Part shown: positions 52,294 through 60,641 of the stretch, piece by piece
Numbering within the stretch: the first letter of the stretch is position 1
Layout of the letters: every line of letters starts with the position of its first letter
Origin: UBA6168 sp039819485
Lineage (GTDB): Bacteria; Bacteroidota; Bacteroidia; Chitinophagales; Saprospiraceae
Direction of reading: 5' to 3'
Length of the DNA: 64,000 nucleotides
Assembly: GCA_039819485.1 (NCBI GenBank)
Contig: JBCBRY010000028.1
Coordinates: 21,244 to 85,243 of the forward strand
Translations under genes and position numbers: made by a program
The notes under the pieces: model-generated
What the model was told of the DNA's origin: nothing
Databases searched by the model: none
The model's input: only the letters and a program-made list of their open reading frames with translations

Positions 52294-54330
52294 TTACTCT
52301 ACCAGCACTTCATCCAGAAAAATCCAGCAGGGCGCACCGGGTGCCGGGTGCCATTTTGGGTTATATAAATTGCTGATAACTTTCACCTTCAAGTACCGGG
52401 TTTTGACGGAGTCAAAATTTTCGGTGATATTTTTTAATTCCGGTGGGAGCGGGCCTTCGGCCGTGGGGTAGGAGGCTGTGGAAACAGTTTTAAAAGTGTT
52501 CCCGTTTTCGGATACCGATACCTCCAAGCCTTTTGGCGAAAATATATAGGCACCTGTATCCTCCAGGACACCGACCGTGATGCGGGAAACTTCTCTTTTG
52601 GTTCCAAGGTCGATAGAAATGGTCGCATGGCTTTTCTCAAAACCCAGCCATTTTTTGTCTTTAAAATTAATTGAGCCTTTTTCAAGGTCATGGAGGGTTT
52701 GGGTGCCTTTGCCTTTATATTTAGGATTGGGCCCTGGACTGATATTGACCTTGTCCAGTTCATATTTTGCTCTTGGGAAAAACCTGCGCGATGGTGGGCT
52801 GTTTTTCCATCCTGTCTTTTGCGCGACGGCTTTTATTTCAGCAGCAGAAGTCAATAAAATTGGACGGTCGGCATAGCGGATTGAATTAGAATCTGGCTGA
52901 CTGCCGTCGAGTGTATAAAAAATAGATGCGCCTTTAAAATTCATTTTTAATTCAACTTCCAAAGAGTCTTTAAAAATATCTTTTTCCGCCATAATTAGCG
53001 GTGGGTTCAAGGTGGCATCAGCGAAAATATCCATGCTCACACCCCTGTCTATATTTAAATAAGGCATTTTATTTTTTAGAGTGTTTACCCCGTTTTCCGT
53101 TACTTCTGTTTGCCATAAATAAATATGGCGCAGGCGGGGCAGGGCGGGTATTTTTTTTAAGCCTTCATCCGTAATTTCATTGCCATATAAATTCAGTATT
53201 TGTAAATAGTCGAGGCCCTTTAAGTACCTCAATGCCTGATCTGTTATTTGTGTGTTTTGTAAGTACAGTTTTTCCAAATGAGCAAAATCGCTGATAACGC
53301 CCATCATGTCATCATTCATCTCTGTACCGTTTAGGTCAATGCTGATTAACTGCTCATCAATGGTTTTTAATTTTTTTAAAGCTGTTTTTTTTAATTTATT
53401 TTTTTTGTTAAAAGCAGCTTCTAAAAACGGCGATCCCTGCGCTACCGGATTAACTTCAAAACCGAGGTTGTGCAATTTTTTAATCGTGCTTTCACTCGCA
53501 GGGCTTACATCCAATGCGAAGACACCTTTTTCTTTTATTGGCGTTACGTATTTATTTAAAATCAGCTTTATCTCATCGGGAGCATTTATCTCACCTACTT
53601 TCTTGTCGAAGGGAGCGCCTGCCGACACCCACCATTCCAATAATTGTTTTTCATCTGCCGTCAACTGTTTTTTCCCTTCAGGGGGCATGTGTTTTTTTTC
53701 TGATAGGTCCATGTGTATTCGCTCGAATAAAAGGCTGTTGGCCACATTTCCCGCAACTAATAAGGCACCCGTTTTCCCCCCTTTCAAAATGTTTTCTTCT
53801 GAGGTCATCAGCAAGCTGCCCTTCTTTTTTGATTCGTTGTGACAGCTGTTGCATTTTTCGTTGAAGACTGGTTTGATAAAATCCTGAAAAACAAAAGCTT
53901 CATCAATGTTGGTGATTAATGGCTTCACTTCTTTCTCCTGAAATGGTTCAAACAGAAAATCACTTCCGTGGGTGAGAGAACCGCCAAGGTGACCGGCTAA
54001 AAATAATAGCAAGATGGTCAAAACAAATACAGGAAAATAATACCTGCCGTTTTTTGAAAAGGAGAAATATACAATGGCAGAAAGTATGGACGTGCCGATT
54101 CCAGACCATTTGTGCCAAAATAATATTTGATCATCATAGCCACCTTCCTGGGATAAAAAGTAACCAGAGGCCACCGCCAATATGGAAGCGATCATTCCCC
54201 ATTTCAGGGTAAATTCGATGGCCGGTTTTAATGCTTCCTTTTTCATTATCTGCATTAAAAAAGCGAGGACTAAAAAACCGATCGGAAGATGAAGGATCAA
54301 TGGATGCAAGCGTCCAAAAAAGTCAAGCAT
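52294..54330 (-). CDS. DUF2231 membrane - cytochrome c (PSCyt1) - LRR - chitobiase-C / discoidin-like fusion
   Basis: 678 residues. Four transmembrane segments (about 8-28, 43-59, 76-92, 98-116) resemble DUF2231. A planctomycete-type cytochrome domain follows, with the haem site CNSCH (C160, C163, H164) and MPPEGKKQLTADEKQLLEWW. Residues about 320-430 are leucine-rich-repeat-like (LEKLYLQNTQITDQALRYLK). Then a chitobiase C-terminal-type domain (IFYTLDGSQPDSNSIRYADR) and a discoidin-like beta sandwich (LGTKREVSRITVGVLEDTGA, TRYLKVKVISN) ending WIFLDEVLVE. This combination is typical of Planctomycetes and some Saprospiraceae. It may link electron transfer with sugar binding at the outer side of the inner membrane. 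It starts three bases after the stop of the next gene upstream. Confidence 0.92.
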   Translation of the reverse strand: MLDFFGRLHPLILHLPIGFLVLAFLMQIMKKEALKPAIEFTLKWGMIASILAVASGYFLSQEGGYDDQILFWHKWSGIGTSILSAIVYFSFSKNGRYYFPVFVLTILLLFLAGHLGGSLTHGSDFLFEPFQEKEVKPLITNIDEAFVFQDFIKPVFNEKCNSCHNESKKKGSLLMTSEENILKGGKTGALLVAGNVANSLLFERIHMDLSEKKHMPPEGKKQLTADEKQLLEWWVSAGAPFDKKVGEINAPDEIKLILNKYVTPIKEKGVFALDVSPASESTIKKLHNLGFEVNPVAQGSPFLEAAFNKKNKLKKTALKKLKTIDEQLISIDLNGTEMNDDMMGVISDFAHLEKLYLQNTQITDQALRYLKGLDYLQILNLYGNEITDEGLKKIPALPRLRHIYLWQTEVTENGVNTLKNKMPYLNIDRGVSMDIFADATLNPPLIMAEKDIFKDSLEVELKMNFKGASIFYTLDGSQPDSNSIRYADRPILLTSAAEIKAVAQKTGWKNSPPSRRFFPRAKYELDKVNISPGPNPKYKGKGTQTLHDLEKGSINFKDKKWLGFEKSHATISIDLGTKREVSRITVGVLEDTGAYIFSPKGLEVSVSENGNTFKTVSTASYPTAEGPLPPELKNITENFDSVKTRYLKVKVISNLYNPKWHPAPGAPCWIFLDEVLVE

Positions 54331-54333
54331 TTA

Positions 54334-55149
54334 TTATTCAATTAAAATTTCATCGATGAACAACCAACCTGGTGTTCCCTTACCGGGATGCCATGCTGGA
54401 ATTTCAGTTGTATTTTTTATCACTATTTTCAGAAATCGACTTTCTTCTCTTGTTAAATTAATTGTTGAAAAAAAAGAGCCGGTTTGTAGTTCTTTGGTTG
54501 GTGGTTCTAATTGGTTCTGGGCTATTTTATAGAAGTATTTTCCATCTTTGGAAATAAATATTTCCGTGCCAGATGGCGGGAAAATCCAGGCGTTTGGGTT
54601 GGACAAAGCGCTGATAATTATTTTTTCAAATGAAACTGTTTCTGAAAATTCAACCAGCAACTCTACATCGTCTCCTCGAAATCCCATCCATTTTTTTTCG
54701 TGAAAATTATTGCTGCCTTTTTGTAGGTCAAATAATCCCTCAGCCCCATTGCCTGGATATTTTTCGTTGGGAGGTCTTTTTAGATTAACCCTCTTTACAG
54801 GCGTTTTTTTTATTTTAAAATATTTTACTTCAACGGTATTGCTCGACTGGATTGTTGAATGAAAAGCTTTGGCTCTTAAGGTGCCTGAATTATTTACAAG
54901 AATGGGACGCTCATACACAATTGAATGCTCTGAAGGATCGGCTCCGTCGAGGGTGTATTTTAATGTAGCCTCGTCGTAAGCAAGTGAAAGTTTTATTTCA
55001 TTTTCTTTTTCGAAAAATATTGAACCAATAGAAATGACTGGGTCAGCCAACTGGAAAATACTGGCGGCAGCGTAATTCACTGTGGAATTTTTTTGTTGTT
55101 GGGCAAAAATAAGATTTGAAAAAAATATAAGAATTAAAGTCAGCCTCAT
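54334..55149 (-). CDS. secreted chitobiase-C / discoidin-like protein
   Basis: 271 residues, signal peptide MRLTLILIFFSNLIFAQQQ. The rest repeats the C-terminal architecture of the neighbouring fusion: chitobiase C-terminal type (LKYTLDGADPSEHSIVYERP) and discoidin-like part (GNGAEGLFDLQKGSNNFHEK, KWMGFRGDD, WHPGKGTPGWLFIDEILIE). The near-identical ends WHPxxGxPxWxFxDExLxE indicate that one arose from a copy of the other. Probably binds carbohydrate in the periplasm or outside. It is separated from the upstream NHL gene by ten bases and from the downstream gene by three, so they are one operon. Confidence 0.88.
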   Translation of the reverse strand: MRLTLILIFFSNLIFAQQQKNSTVNYAAASIFQLADPVISIGSIFFEKENEIKLSLAYDEATLKYTLDGADPSEHSIVYERPILVNNSGTLRAKAFHSTIQSSNTVEVKYFKIKKTPVKRVNLKRPPNEKYPGNGAEGLFDLQKGSNNFHEKKWMGFRGDDVELLVEFSETVSFEKIIISALSNPNAWIFPPSGTEIFISKDGKYFYKIAQNQLEPPTKELQTGSFFSTINLTREESRFLKIVIKNTTEIPAWHPGKGTPGWLFIDEILIE

Positions 55150-55159
55150 TGTTTAATAA

Positions 55160-56224
55160 TTAGACCCGTACCAATTTAATCGGATAAGTTTTTCCCGAAT
55201 TCCATTGCGCTACGTACAGGTTTTCATCGTCATCCACACAAACGTCGTGCGGATGTTGAAAGATTTTTATGGTCTGGTGCATGGGGGTTAATTTTCCGTT
55301 TTCATAAACAGGTTTACTGCCGCCGGGCGCAGCAACCAATCGGTTGTTTTTGTCCAAGATCGAAATAAAGCCGGTGTTGGGTAATTTATCTGGTCCCGAC
55401 CAAATGGTTGCCGCAAAAATATTTTCGCCATGAATCACCGGTCGACAGACAAAAGCTCCCGGCAAGTGGATGACGTCTAATAATTTTCCGTCCATGCTAA
55501 AACGTTTAAATTTATTTTGTTGGCGCGCAGTAATTATTAAAGTCGGATCGCCACTTCGGCCGTCTATACAAATGCCATGAGCATTATCGAAATGGTTTTC
55601 TTCATCTCCTTTGCCACCAAAAATATTTAATAATTCACCTTTTGAACTATAGTGCAAAATATATTGCAGGCCATATCCGTCGGCCACATAAATATCACCA
55701 TTAGGTGCGATGGCAGTTTCGGTTGGAATATACTGATCCCTTTTTTCATATTTACCGGATTCGGCGGGAAAAGGTAAGGTCATCACGACTTGTCCATCCA
55801 AGGTAGTTTTTATGACTTCATGTCGGGAGTTGTCAGCTATGTACAAAAAATCCTCCCCATTTTCTACGTTCAATGTCAGTCCGTGCGCACCGGGATAATC
55901 GGTTCCCCATACTTCGATTAATTGACCGCTTTTGTCATATACGATGATATTGTTTTTGGTGTGATTGGTCAATAACAGTATCCTGCCCTGCGAGTCCTGC
56001 ACCATTTCATGACAATCGTTGACCGGGTAAAAACTGGCATTTAAAGCGCCCCAGTTCAGATCGATTTTGTATTTAAAATCATTGTGTCCAATGATTAAGT
56101 CCTGGTGTTTTGGCTTTCCCGAATTGAGTTCGGCAGAGGTATTTTCTGGAGAAAAAAAATTTGGAAAGAAGGTCGTGCCTGCCAGGTATGGAACTGAATT
56201 TTTTATAAATGTTCTTCGTTTCAT
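55160..56224 (-). CDS. exported NHL-repeat propeller protein
   Basis: 354 residues from the ATG at 56224 (MKRRTFIKNSVPYLAGTTFF), a Tat-like signal; the frame to 56299 has no signal. NHL-type repeats run through the chain: DCHEMVQDSQGRILLLTNHT, GAHGLTLNVENGEDFLYIAD, PTETAIAPNGDIYVADGYGL, DNAHGICIDGRSGDPTLIIT, HPHDVCVDDDENLYVAQWNS. Such propellers often sit beside DUF1501 and DUF1553 genes in this type of cluster and may be peptidyl-glycine-lyase- or 6-bladed-sensor-like. No catalytic motif is recognised. It is the third gene of the leftward planctomycete-like operon. Confidence 0.9.
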   Translation of the reverse strand: MKRRTFIKNSVPYLAGTTFFPNFFSPENTSAELNSGKPKHQDLIIGHNDFKYKIDLNWGALNASFYPVNDCHEMVQDSQGRILLLTNHTKNNIIVYDKSGQLIEVWGTDYPGAHGLTLNVENGEDFLYIADNSRHEVIKTTLDGQVVMTLPFPAESGKYEKRDQYIPTETAIAPNGDIYVADGYGLQYILHYSSKGELLNIFGGKGDEENHFDNAHGICIDGRSGDPTLIITARQQNKFKRFSMDGKLLDVIHLPGAFVCRPVIHGENIFAATIWSGPDKLPNTGFISILDKNNRLVAAPGGSKPVYENGKLTPMHQTIKIFQHPHDVCVDDDENLYVAQWNSGKTYPIKLVRV

Positions 56225-56303
56225 TTTTTCTTTACTAACGCATCTGTTGTTCAAATCAATGGTGTTACTGTTCCAAAACGGGAACACCGCTTTGTTCAAT
56301 AAC

Positions 56304-57788
56304 TTAAGCCAACAGGTCCTTCACCACTTTCCCGTGTACGTCCGTCAGTCTAAAACGCCGTCCTTGGTATTTATAAGTCAACCGTTCATGGTCGATGCCC
56401 AGCAGGTGCAGCATGGTCGCCTGAAAGTCATGCACATGCACCGGGTTCTCCGTGATGTTGTAGCCAAACTCATCTGTTTCGCCATAAACCATCCCCGGTT
56501 TGATGCCGCCGCCTGCCATCCAGATGGTGAAGCACCGTGGATGGTGATCGCGGCCATAGGTTGTATCTGTCAGCGCGCCCTGGGAATAATTGGTGCGACC
56601 AAACTCACCGCCCCAGATGACGAGCGTGTCATCGAGCATTCCCCGTTGTTTGAGGTCCAGGATGAGTGCTGCGGAAGCCTGGTCTACGTCTTTTGCCTGT
56701 CCTCTTATTTGTGCAGGCAGGTTGTCGTGCTGGTCCCAACCCATATGGTAAAGCTGAATAAACCGGACGTCTCTTTCCGCCAATCGTCTGGCCAGCAGGC
56801 AATTGGCAGCGAAGGTGCCCGGGGTAGTGGATTCGGGGCCGTACATTTTATAAATAAAATCCCGCTCACCTGAAATGTCCATTGCTTCGGGTACGGAGGT
56901 CTGCATCCGGTAGGCCATTTCGTACTGGGCAATGCGGCTATTGATCTCTTCGTCTCCGAATTCTTCGAATTGTTTTTGGTTCAGCTCCGCAATTTTGTCA
57001 AGCATCTTCCGGCGGCTCTGCCGGTCAACACCGGCGGGGTCCTGAAGGTACAAGACCGGATCTTTCCCGGAGCGAAACTGAACACCTTGGTGCAGGGAGT
57101 GCAAAAAACCATTGCCCCACAGCCGGGAATACAGCGGTTGCCCAAATTTTCGTCCAGTTCCTCTTGAAAGTAACACAGAGAAAGTCGGCAGATTCTCGTT
57201 CGTGCTACCTAGTCCGTAACTCATCCAGGCACCGAAGCTCGGCCGTCCCGGCTGCTGCGAACCGGTCTGAAAAAAAGTAATGGCCGGATCGTGGTTGATC
57301 GCTTCGGTATACATGGACCTGACAAGGCACATTTCATCCACGACCTTGGAAGTGTAGGGAAGGAGTTCGCTGACCCATGCTCCACTTTTACCGTACTGGC
57401 CAAACTCAAAAATGGAACCCGCCAGCGGAAAACTTTCCTGCTCGGACGTCATCCCGGTAAGTCGCTGGCCGTTCCGGACGGACGCTGGCAGGTCTTCTCC
57501 GCGTCTTTTGATCAGGGTCGGTTTATAGTCGAACAAGTCCAGCTGGGAGGGGCCTCCGCTCTGGAAAAGGTAGATCACTCGTTTGGCCTTGGGCGCGAAA
57601 TGCGGAGCGTCCAAAATGCCTTTTACTCCGCCGTTGGCAGGCGAAATGATTCCGCTCTTTGATTTATTAAAAAAGCTTAGACCAAACAAAGAGGCCAGTG
57701 CCGCTGTGCCAATGCCGACACTTGTTTTTGATAAAAAATTGCGGCGGTTCAGTTGATAATGATGGTCGCTGATGATTTTATTTTCCAT
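56304..57788 (-). CDS. DUF1501 protein (exported, sulfatase-like fold)
   Basis: 494 residues. A Tat-type signal (NRRNFLSKTSVGIGTAALAS) and the DUF1501 hallmarks: KRVIYLFQSGGPSQLDLFDY, SHEVDEMCL-like stretch VVDEMCLVRSMYTEAINHDP, FGAWMSYGLGSTNENLPTF, YHMGWDQHDNLPAQ, LVIWGGEFGRTNYSQG and GRDHHPRCFTIWMAGGGIKPG. The family is related to alkaline phosphatase / sulfatase folds, but its reaction is not established. It nearly always occurs next to a PSD1/DUF1553 gene, here 80 bp upstream. It is exported folded through the twin-arginine route. Confidence 0.95.
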   Translation of the reverse strand: MENKIISDHHYQLNRRNFLSKTSVGIGTAALASLFGLSFFNKSKSGIISPANGGVKGILDAPHFAPKAKRVIYLFQSGGPSQLDLFDYKPTLIKRRGEDLPASVRNGQRLTGMTSEQESFPLAGSIFEFGQYGKSGAWVSELLPYTSKVVDEMCLVRSMYTEAINHDPAITFFQTGSQQPGRPSFGAWMSYGLGSTNENLPTFSVLLSRGTGRKFGQPLYSRLWGNGFLHSLHQGVQFRSGKDPVLYLQDPAGVDRQSRRKMLDKIAELNQKQFEEFGDEEINSRIAQYEMAYRMQTSVPEAMDISGERDFIYKMYGPESTTPGTFAANCLLARRLAERDVRFIQLYHMGWDQHDNLPAQIRGQAKDVDQASAALILDLKQRGMLDDTLVIWGGEFGRTNYSQGALTDTTYGRDHHPRCFTIWMAGGGIKPGMVYGETDEFGYNITENPVHVHDFQATMLHLLGIDHERLTYKYQGRRFRLTDVHGKVVKDLLA

Positions 57789-57868
57789 CTTTCATTTTTG
57801 CTTTTTAATCCCCTGTTCGTCAGTTTAAGGATAATATTTTAAAACCATTATGCCGAACGCCAAACTCC

Positions 57869-60208
57869 TCACCCCCTGGTTATCGTTTCATCCAAATTAA
57901 AAATGGTGTTGGCAACCAGCGCATAGGCGGCCATTTCTGCTTTTCCCAACAAGGCTTTTTGCGCATATTGCCCAATGTTTAGAAATGCTTCCGCAGCTGT
58001 TTCATCATTGGAAAACCGATTGAGTTCCTCCTTGAAATAGTCGGTCAGCCCGGCCAGTTCCTCTTTTTCCGGTGTACGTGAAGTAGCCAATTGAAACATA
58101 AAAGCAATTCGCTCCTGCAGTTCACTTTTTTCCTCAATGGCCCGATAGGAAAGTACCCGTGCTGCTTCTACGATCTGCGGATCGTTGAGCATGACGAGGG
58201 CTTGCAGTGGGGTGCTGGTCGTTTCGCGTTTGACCATGCAAAAATCCCGGGACACCGCATCAAAAGTCATCATACTAGGTGGAGGTACCGTTCTTTTCCA
58301 AAACGTATATAAGCTGCGACGGTAGAGTTTTTTGCCTTCATCGGGCACGTACTTGGCGGTGCTTCCTCCGCCTCCGCCTATTTTTTCTGCCCAGAGCCCT
58401 TCCGGTTGATAGGGCTTTACACTGGGCCCACCGATTTCTTTGACCAGGAGGCCACTGATGGAAAGGGCATGGTCACGGATCTGCTCGGCTGTCAGCCGCA
58501 ACCGCGGCGCACGTGCCAGCAATTGGTTCTCAGGGTCCCGTTCCATTAGTTCGGGGGTTGTCCTGGCAGACTGGCGGTAAGTAGCCGATAGCACAATGTA
58601 TTTCAAAATAGCCTTAATGTCCCAACCGTTATCTTTTAATTTGATGGCCAAATGATCGAGCAACCGGGGGTGGGTCGGCAGTGATCCCTGGTTGCCAAAA
58701 TCATAGGAGGTAGCGACAATGCCCTTGCCGAAGCATTGCTGCCAGAGGCGGTTGGCCAATACCCTGGCCGGGATGGCATTATCCTCCAGGAAAAGCCATT
58801 GTGCAAGGCCGAGCCGGTTTTTGGGAAGCGATTCCGGAAATGCCTGAATGTCAGCAGGAGTGGCTGGCTGGACGGGATCGGTCGGTTGGTCGTAAGCGCC
58901 TCTGTTCAGGACAAATGCCGGACGGGGTTGCTTCATTTCCCGCATGACCATCAGCTTCAGTTCCTGCAAGGTGTCGGCGTTGTTGATGAAGGCCAGGTTT
59001 TGCTCGATCTCCTCTTTGGTCAATTGGATGTAGGGTTTGGGTATGTCTCCATATTTTGGAATCAAGCCTTTTTCAGGAACATTGTTGAAAAAGGCAAAAA
59101 GGCTGTAATAGTCTTTTTGTGAAATGGGATCGTATTTGTGGTCATGGCATTTGGCACATTCAAAAGAAGTTCCGAGAAAAGCTGTACCAAAGGTCTGGGT
59201 GCGGTCTGACACATATTCCACCCGGTACTCTTCGTCAATGACCCCGCCTTCCTGGGTGATTTTATGGTTGCGGTTGAAAGCGGTTGCGATGAGCTGTTCT
59301 TTAGTGGGATTGGGCAGCAGGTCGCCCGCCAATTGCCAGGTGACAAACTGATCGTAGGGCATATTGTTTTTAAAGGCATGAATGACCCAGTCGCGCCACG
59401 GCCACATCAACCGTTCGAGATCGTCCTGGTAGCCGTGTGTGTCCGCATAACGGGCCAGGTCGAGCCATTTGGCCGTCATGTTTTCTGCGTAAGCATCGGA
59501 AGACAACAGCCGGTCAACGGCTTTTTCGTAAGCATCGGGGGCTGTGTCGTTTAAAAAATCAGTTAAGGCTGAGAGGGTGGGCGGCAGGCCGGTCAGGTCG
59601 AAACTGACTCTTCTCAAAAGCTGTTCTTTGGCCGCCTGTACTGACGGGGCCAGTCCTTCCTGTTCCAAGCGGTTCAGTACAAAAAGGTCTATTTCATTTT
59701 GCACCCAGCTTTCATTTTTCACCTTCGGTAAATCAGGTCGTAGCAGTGGCAAAAACGACCAGTGGGTTTTCCATTCGGCTCCTTGCTCGATCCATCTTTT
59801 CAGTATTTCTTTTTCGTGTGGTTGCAAGGATAAATTGGACTCAGGCGGAGGCATCACATCGTCGGGGTCATCGGTAAAAATGCGATCGATCAGGCTGCTT
59901 TTTTCCGTCTCTCCGGGGACTATGGCGAAATGGTCGTTGTTTTCGCCCAGCGCAGCAAAAGCCCCTTCCTGGGTATCGAAACGTAGGCCGGCTTCGCGGG
60001 TGTTGGCATCAGGCCCATGGCATTTGAAACAACGGTCGGAAAGGATCGGTTTTACATGAAAATTGAAATCGACTACCTGTGGAAGACTTTGCGTTGTCAC
60101 ACTGGCCTTAGTCGTCTGATCTATTTTACAGTTACTTAAAACTGCAAACAAGACCAGTAAACAGCAGGTCGCCAGATAGAATTTTTTATTTAAAAGATCA
60201 GCAAACAT
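57869..60208 (-). CDS. PSCyt1-DUF1549-DUF1553 cytochrome lipoprotein
   Basis: 779 residues. Lipoprotein signal (LLVLFAVLSNC, C27), then the PSCyt1 domain with haem site CFKCHG (C60, C63, H64) and PPPESNLSLQPHEKEILKRW. DUF1549 follows (about 165-370: DLFVLNRLEQEGLAPSVQAA, LDLARYADTHGYQDDLERLM), including a second CxxCH (CAKCHDHKYDP), then DUF1553 (about 470-720: NRLGLAQWLFLEDNAIPARV, ANRLWQQCFGKGIVATSYDF, ATSRTPEKEELAGL). This protein type is abundant in Planctomycetes and present in some Bacteroidota; its activity is unknown but thought to be linked with polysaccharide breakdown. First gene of the leftward operon, so its upstream region carries the promoter. Confidence 0.95.
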   Translation of the reverse strand: MFADLLNKKFYLATCCLLVLFAVLSNCKIDQTTKASVTTQSLPQVVDFNFHVKPILSDRCFKCHGPDANTREAGLRFDTQEGAFAALGENNDHFAIVPGETEKSSLIDRIFTDDPDDVMPPPESNLSLQPHEKEILKRWIEQGAEWKTHWSFLPLLRPDLPKVKNESWVQNEIDLFVLNRLEQEGLAPSVQAAKEQLLRRVSFDLTGLPPTLSALTDFLNDTAPDAYEKAVDRLLSSDAYAENMTAKWLDLARYADTHGYQDDLERLMWPWRDWVIHAFKNNMPYDQFVTWQLAGDLLPNPTKEQLIATAFNRNHKITQEGGVIDEEYRVEYVSDRTQTFGTAFLGTSFECAKCHDHKYDPISQKDYYSLFAFFNNVPEKGLIPKYGDIPKPYIQLTKEEIEQNLAFINNADTLQELKLMVMREMKQPRPAFVLNRGAYDQPTDPVQPATPADIQAFPESLPKNRLGLAQWLFLEDNAIPARVLANRLWQQCFGKGIVATSYDFGNQGSLPTHPRLLDHLAIKLKDNGWDIKAILKYIVLSATYRQSARTTPELMERDPENQLLARAPRLRLTAEQIRDHALSISGLLVKEIGGPSVKPYQPEGLWAEKIGGGGGSTAKYVPDEGKKLYRRSLYTFWKRTVPPPSMMTFDAVSRDFCMVKRETTSTPLQALVMLNDPQIVEAARVLSYRAIEEKSELQERIAFMFQLATSRTPEKEELAGLTDYFKEELNRFSNDETAAEAFLNIGQYAQKALLGKAEMAAYALVANTIFNLDETITRG

Positions 60209-60641
60209 AGTGAAACGGCCCAGTTAGATTTTAAGTTGAGAACATCATTGAAGTGACTTGGAACGAAAGTGCCCAAATTTAGGGAAAGAGTGAAGCCTTG
60301 GGCGAAGGCACTTGGTATTTTTTTGAAACACTTCAGGACAAATTGTTTTATAGAATTGAAAAACACCAATTTCCTAAATCTTTGGTTGGCAGTTGTCCAG
60401 TAATTTTGTTTTCTTAGGTTCCCGGAAAAAGGCGATTTAGGAAAATTCGCTTGCCCTGAAGCGAGAAGGATTTTCTAAACTGCTTTTACCTTTTGCTGAA
60501 CTGTTCTGAAGAAAATAGCTTTTACTAACAATAGATTTAGGAAATCAGAGTGCATCAGTAACCATCTCTCAACTATCTTCGTCATTTAGCAATAAGGGTT
60601 TCCCGCCTGCAATTCCATCATTTTAGAAACCACCTACTTCT
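60209..60641. other. divergent intergenic region
   Basis: 433 bp between the leftward PSCyt1 operon and the rightward ABC permease. No gene seen; no complete TTTG / TAnnTTTG pair was found with confidence. Confidence 0.45.
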
